From Prevotella sp. (GTDB taxonomy: Bacteria > Bacteroidota > Bacteroidia > Bacteroidales > Bacteroidaceae), in contig JAFUVV010000011.1 in the NCBI GenBank assembly GCA_017477435.1, forward strand, positions 1-44,203: a stretch of 44,203 nt of DNA. The letters run 5' to 3'. The translations under genes were made by a program, and so were the position numbers. The notes beneath the pieces were generated by a model that was not told the DNA's origin, ran no database searches, and was given only the letters and a program-made list of their open reading frames with translations. How positions within the stretch are numbered: position 1 is the first letter of the stretch; every line of letters starts with the position of its first letter. Positions 41,776-44,203 of the stretch are shown one piece after another.

Positions 41776-44019
41776 ATGTCAAGTCATAGAATTCTTCTGC
41801 TTGTGCTTGTATTGGCTACTATGTCCGCATCTTCTTTAGCCCAAAGCGCAGAAGAAATCCTCCGTCGGCAGACGATTTCGGTCTCTACACCCCCGCATCG
41901 CACCCCGTCGCACTGCTCCGTCGACGCCCTTCTCATGGGCAACGGATACACGGGCGTTGCTCTCTCGGGCGGTCACGAGCGGCTCGTCTTCCACATGGCG
42001 CGTAACGACTTCTGGCGTCTGCGCTCAGGGCACAGCGAGTCCTATCCGCTTGTGCTGGGCCGGCTGACCATCGAGCTGCCTTCGATGGCGGAAGCATCAT
42101 ATAGTGCCAGCCAAGACCTCTGGGATGCCACCACCACTATCCGCCTCGACAAGACGGCGGCGAGGGTGACATGTCAGACTTACGTCGCCGCCACCGACGA
42201 CGTCATGGTGCTGCGTCTGTCGTCTGAGGGCAATGAGGCTGTCGAGGGTCGTGTGGTGCTCAGCCTGCCCGATGAGGGCGATATTGAGGTTCGCAACGCC
42301 GAAGAGCGGCAGATGCCTGATGTGCGTCAGCAAGGACAGACGGCCGGAGGCATACGTTACATCGAGCGCGCCTTCGTCGACTCAGTCGACATCGCCACCC
42401 ATGCAGCCGTGGCCCTGCGACTGCCGAAGGGGAATGACGGCCGCTTCACCCTCGCTCCGGGCAAGACTCTGACGCTGGTGTGTGCCTTTTCGAGCAATTT
42501 CAAGTCCGCCGACTGCCTTGCCGACGCCATCGCTCGTGCAGCCTCGAGCAGTCCGCGACGACTCTTCAAGGCCCATTGCCGTTGGTGGCATCAGTATTGG
42601 GAACAGTCCTACGTAAGCATTCCCGACCCCACCGTCGAGCGCCAGTATTACCTCTCGCTCTACGGCATGGGCTCGTGCAGCCGCGACCTCCGCTTCCCTC
42701 CGCCGCTCTTCGGTACGTGGATTACCCGTGAGCGACCCGACTGGAGCGGCGACTATCACCTGAACTACAACCACATGGCGCCATACTATGCCCTCTATTC
42801 TGCCAACCGCATCGAGCAGGCCCGGCCATACTACGGACCCTTGCTCGACTTCATGGATCGCGGCCGCTACTATTCTCAGCAGGTCACGGGCATTGCCGAC
42901 GGCATCATGCTGCCCGTGGGCATCGGGCCGCTGGGCATCGAGACTACCCGCTGCACGCCCCAGTACCTGCGTTTCCATCCCGACTGGCTCAGCGGTGGCA
43001 ACGTCGAGAGCGAAGGACTCTTCTGGGGCCAGAAGAGCAATGCAGCCTATGCTGTCGCCAATCTCGCCATGCAGTTCTACCACACCTGGGACCTCCAGTT
43101 CGCCCGCGAAGTCTATCCCTTCGTGCGCAGTGTGGCCATCTTCTGGGAACATTACCTGAAGCGCGACGGTAAGCGATACATCATTCTCAACGACGCTATC
43201 CACGAGGGCACCGTCGGCACAATGAACCCCATCCTCTCGCTCGGACTCGTTCGCATGGTGATGACGCTGGCTCTCGACATGAGCGAGATGCTCGATTGCG
43301 ACGCCGATCGCCGCTCCGCGTGGCTCGACCGTCGCGACCATCTGGCAGACTATCCCACTCAGCAACGCGACGGACAGACCGTCTTCCGCTACACCGAACG
43401 AGGCACTGCGTGGTGGGCAGACAACACATTGGGCATACAGCACATCTATCCTGCTGGCCAGATAGGGCTTGAGAGCCCCGACTCTCTTCTCGCCGTTGCC
43501 CGCAACACCATCAGCGCCATGGGCCGATGGATGGACTTTAACGGCACCAACAGTTTCTATCCCGCCGCGGTGCGCGTGGGATATCCGGGCATTGAGATTC
43601 TTCGCCACCTCCACGAATATTCGCTCCACACCTATCCCAACGGCTTTCAGAAGGACAACCCCCACGGCACTGAGAACTGGAGCACCGTGCCAGGCACCGT
43701 CAATATGATGCTCTGCACGGGTCATCAAGACGTCGTGCGCCTATTCCATGTGTGGCCACGCTCCTGCGACGCCATGTTCCATCATATCCGTGTCGAGGGA
43801 GCCTTCGTCGTTTCGGCACGTCTGACCAAGGGCGTAGTGGCCGATGTCGTCATCCAGAGCGAGCAGGGACGTCCTCTCACACTCGAGAATCCCTGGCCGG
43901 GCTGCGAGGTGGAAGTTACGTGTGGCCGCGAACGCATCGTCCTGCATGGTGAGCGTCTTCACATGCCCACCCGCCGCGGGGCCACCTACCGGCTGCGCCC
44001 CATCGCGCTCCCATCGTGA
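41776..44019 (+). CDS. Secreted six-hairpin glycosidase-like protein (GH95/DUF5703-like)
   Basis: The 747-residue protein has a signal peptide (MSSHRILLLVLVLATMSASSLAQ). An N-terminal beta-sandwich contains LLMGNGYTGVALSGGHERLVFHMARNDFW, similar in pattern to GH95 and DUF5703 N-domains. The central (alpha/alpha)6 barrel has DWSGDYHLNYNHMAPYYALYSANR, WGQKSNAAYAVANLAMQFYHTWDLQFAREVYPF and EYSLHTYPNGFQ. GH95 members are alpha-L-fucosidases/galactosidases, but no diagnostic catalytic residues could be pinned down here, so the substrate is open. The solo repeat precedes it. An alternative is an uncharacterised GH65-like family. Confidence 0.65.
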   Translation: MSSHRILLLVLVLATMSASSLAQSAEEILRRQTISVSTPPHRTPSHCSVDALLMGNGYTGVALSGGHERLVFHMARNDFWRLRSGHSESYPLVLGRLTIELPSMAEASYSASQDLWDATTTIRLDKTAARVTCQTYVAATDDVMVLRLSSEGNEAVEGRVVLSLPDEGDIEVRNAEERQMPDVRQQGQTAGGIRYIERAFVDSVDIATHAAVALRLPKGNDGRFTLAPGKTLTLVCAFSSNFKSADCLADAIARAASSSPRRLFKAHCRWWHQYWEQSYVSIPDPTVERQYYLSLYGMGSCSRDLRFPPPLFGTWITRERPDWSGDYHLNYNHMAPYYALYSANRIEQARPYYGPLLDFMDRGRYYSQQVTGIADGIMLPVGIGPLGIETTRCTPQYLRFHPDWLSGGNVESEGLFWGQKSNAAYAVANLAMQFYHTWDLQFAREVYPFVRSVAIFWEHYLKRDGKRYIILNDAIHEGTVGTMNPILSLGLVRMVMTLALDMSEMLDCDADRRSAWLDRRDHLADYPTQQRDGQTVFRYTERGTAWWADNTLGIQHIYPAGQIGLESPDSLLAVARNTISAMGRWMDFNGTNSFYPAAVRVGYPGIEILRHLHEYSLHTYPNGFQKDNPHGTENWSTVPGTVNMMLCTGHQDVVRLFHVWPRSCDAMFHHIRVEGAFVVSARLTKGVVADVVIQSEQGRPLTLENPWPGCEVEVTCGRERIVLHGERLHMPTRRGATYRLRPIALPS

Positions 44020-44098
44020 GAGAAACACCGACAGCGTCGCATCCACGAAACTGATGTAAATATAACGTGAGTTCGACGTAAGAAAAGTGTTAAAAAAG

Positions 44099-44129
44099 TT
44101 GTGGGAATGGAATATTTTTAGTAACTTTA
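44099..44129 (+). promoter_or_regulatory. Promoter of the right-edge transposase-like gene
   Basis: TTG (44099-44101), a 20-nt spacer and TAACTTTA (44122-44129). The transcript should start near 44135. Confidence 0.6.
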
Positions 44130-44170
44130 TAGGTGATAATCAAAGAGTTACGAACAAATACCCATTCCCA
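44102..44170 (+). promoter_or_regulatory. Inverted repeat around the start codon of the right-edge gene
   Basis: TGGGAATGG (44102-44110) pairs with CCATTCCCA (44162-44170), directly adjoining the ATG at 44170/44171. A transcript from outside would fold and mask the start; one from the inner promoter lacks the left arm. Confidence 0.6.
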
Positions 44171-44203
44171 TGACGACTGCAAATTTAATAGAAATTTTCT
44201 GTA
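44171..44203 (+). CDS. Probable transposase, first codons only (3' truncated by window edge)
   Basis: Only eleven residues (MTTANLIEIFC) are inside the window. The start resembles Bacteroidetes IS982-type transposases, which often begin with a N-L-I-E-I-F-type segment, but so few residues leave the identity open. Upstream there is a plausible promoter and an inverted repeat masking the ATG, features typical of insertion-sequence ends. The left terminus would be near 44064-44080 (AACGTGAGTTCGACG) but is not proven. Confidence 0.35.

Overview
The window looks like chromosomal DNA from a Bacteroidales bacterium, most likely Prevotella-like. The evidence is the set of Bacteroidetes-type promoters (TTTG, about 19 nt, TAnnTTTG), the near absence of Shine-Dalgarno sequences, Bacteroidetes-restricted families (DUF4922, DUF4468, DUF6078, DUF4965) and GC-rich genes separated by AT-rich spacers. 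It is mostly core and household genes. No rRNA, tRNA, CRISPR array or prophage was recognised. Both edges cut genes: the tail of a GNAT acetyltransferase on the left and the first codons of a probable transposase on the right.

Layout. 1-5.7 kb: GNAT remnant, a 22-bp repeat array, then a glycosyltransferase/DUF4922/SpoIID fusion overlapping an AmpG-like permease (cell-wall turnover). 5.8-7.8 kb (minus): aguB and aguA, agmatine to putrescine. 8.0-13.6 kb: a PreA-like dihydropyrimidine dehydrogenase with an extra N-terminal Fe-S module, a VanX-type dipeptidase, a DUF4468 protein, a degenerate ABC ATPase with a FetB/UPF0014 permease, and a lipoprotein nuclease. 14.0-21.8 kb: Nif3 and zinc-ribbon pair, TerB-DnaJ protein, a large secreted DUF4965 glycosidase-like protein, an HsdR-N-type nuclease-fold protein and divergent holA. 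21.8-23.5 kb: a long non-coding stretch with phased A-tracts and hairpins, an XRE regulator and a 66-bp tandem repeat. 23.5-27.4 kb: pyrK-pyrD, then aroC and slyD on the other strand. 27.5-32.4 kb: secreted subtilase, a MITE-like hairpin element, GH39 enzyme and a DUF6078 protein. 32.8-44.0 kb: M48 lipoprotein, NfeD and SPFH genes separated by a four-helix-bundle gene between two similar repeats, then GH27, an epimerase-like protein, an SDR, a CopA-type ATPase lacking its nucleotide-binding domain, and a GH95-like secreted enzyme.

The most unusual feature is a repeat family found at six intergenic loci. Each locus has exactly four consecutive 22-bp units, and each unit is a small palindrome (AGTACA, 7-nt loop, TGTACT). 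A seventh array at 391-500 has the same 22-bp period and loop size but a different stem (CTATC/GATAG). Other notable points are the N-domain-less CopA, the bracketed four-helix gene, the ABC pseudo-ATPase paired with FetB, the 205-bp hairpin element with a solo half copy 12 kb away, and a probable anti-readthrough hairpin at the transposase start.
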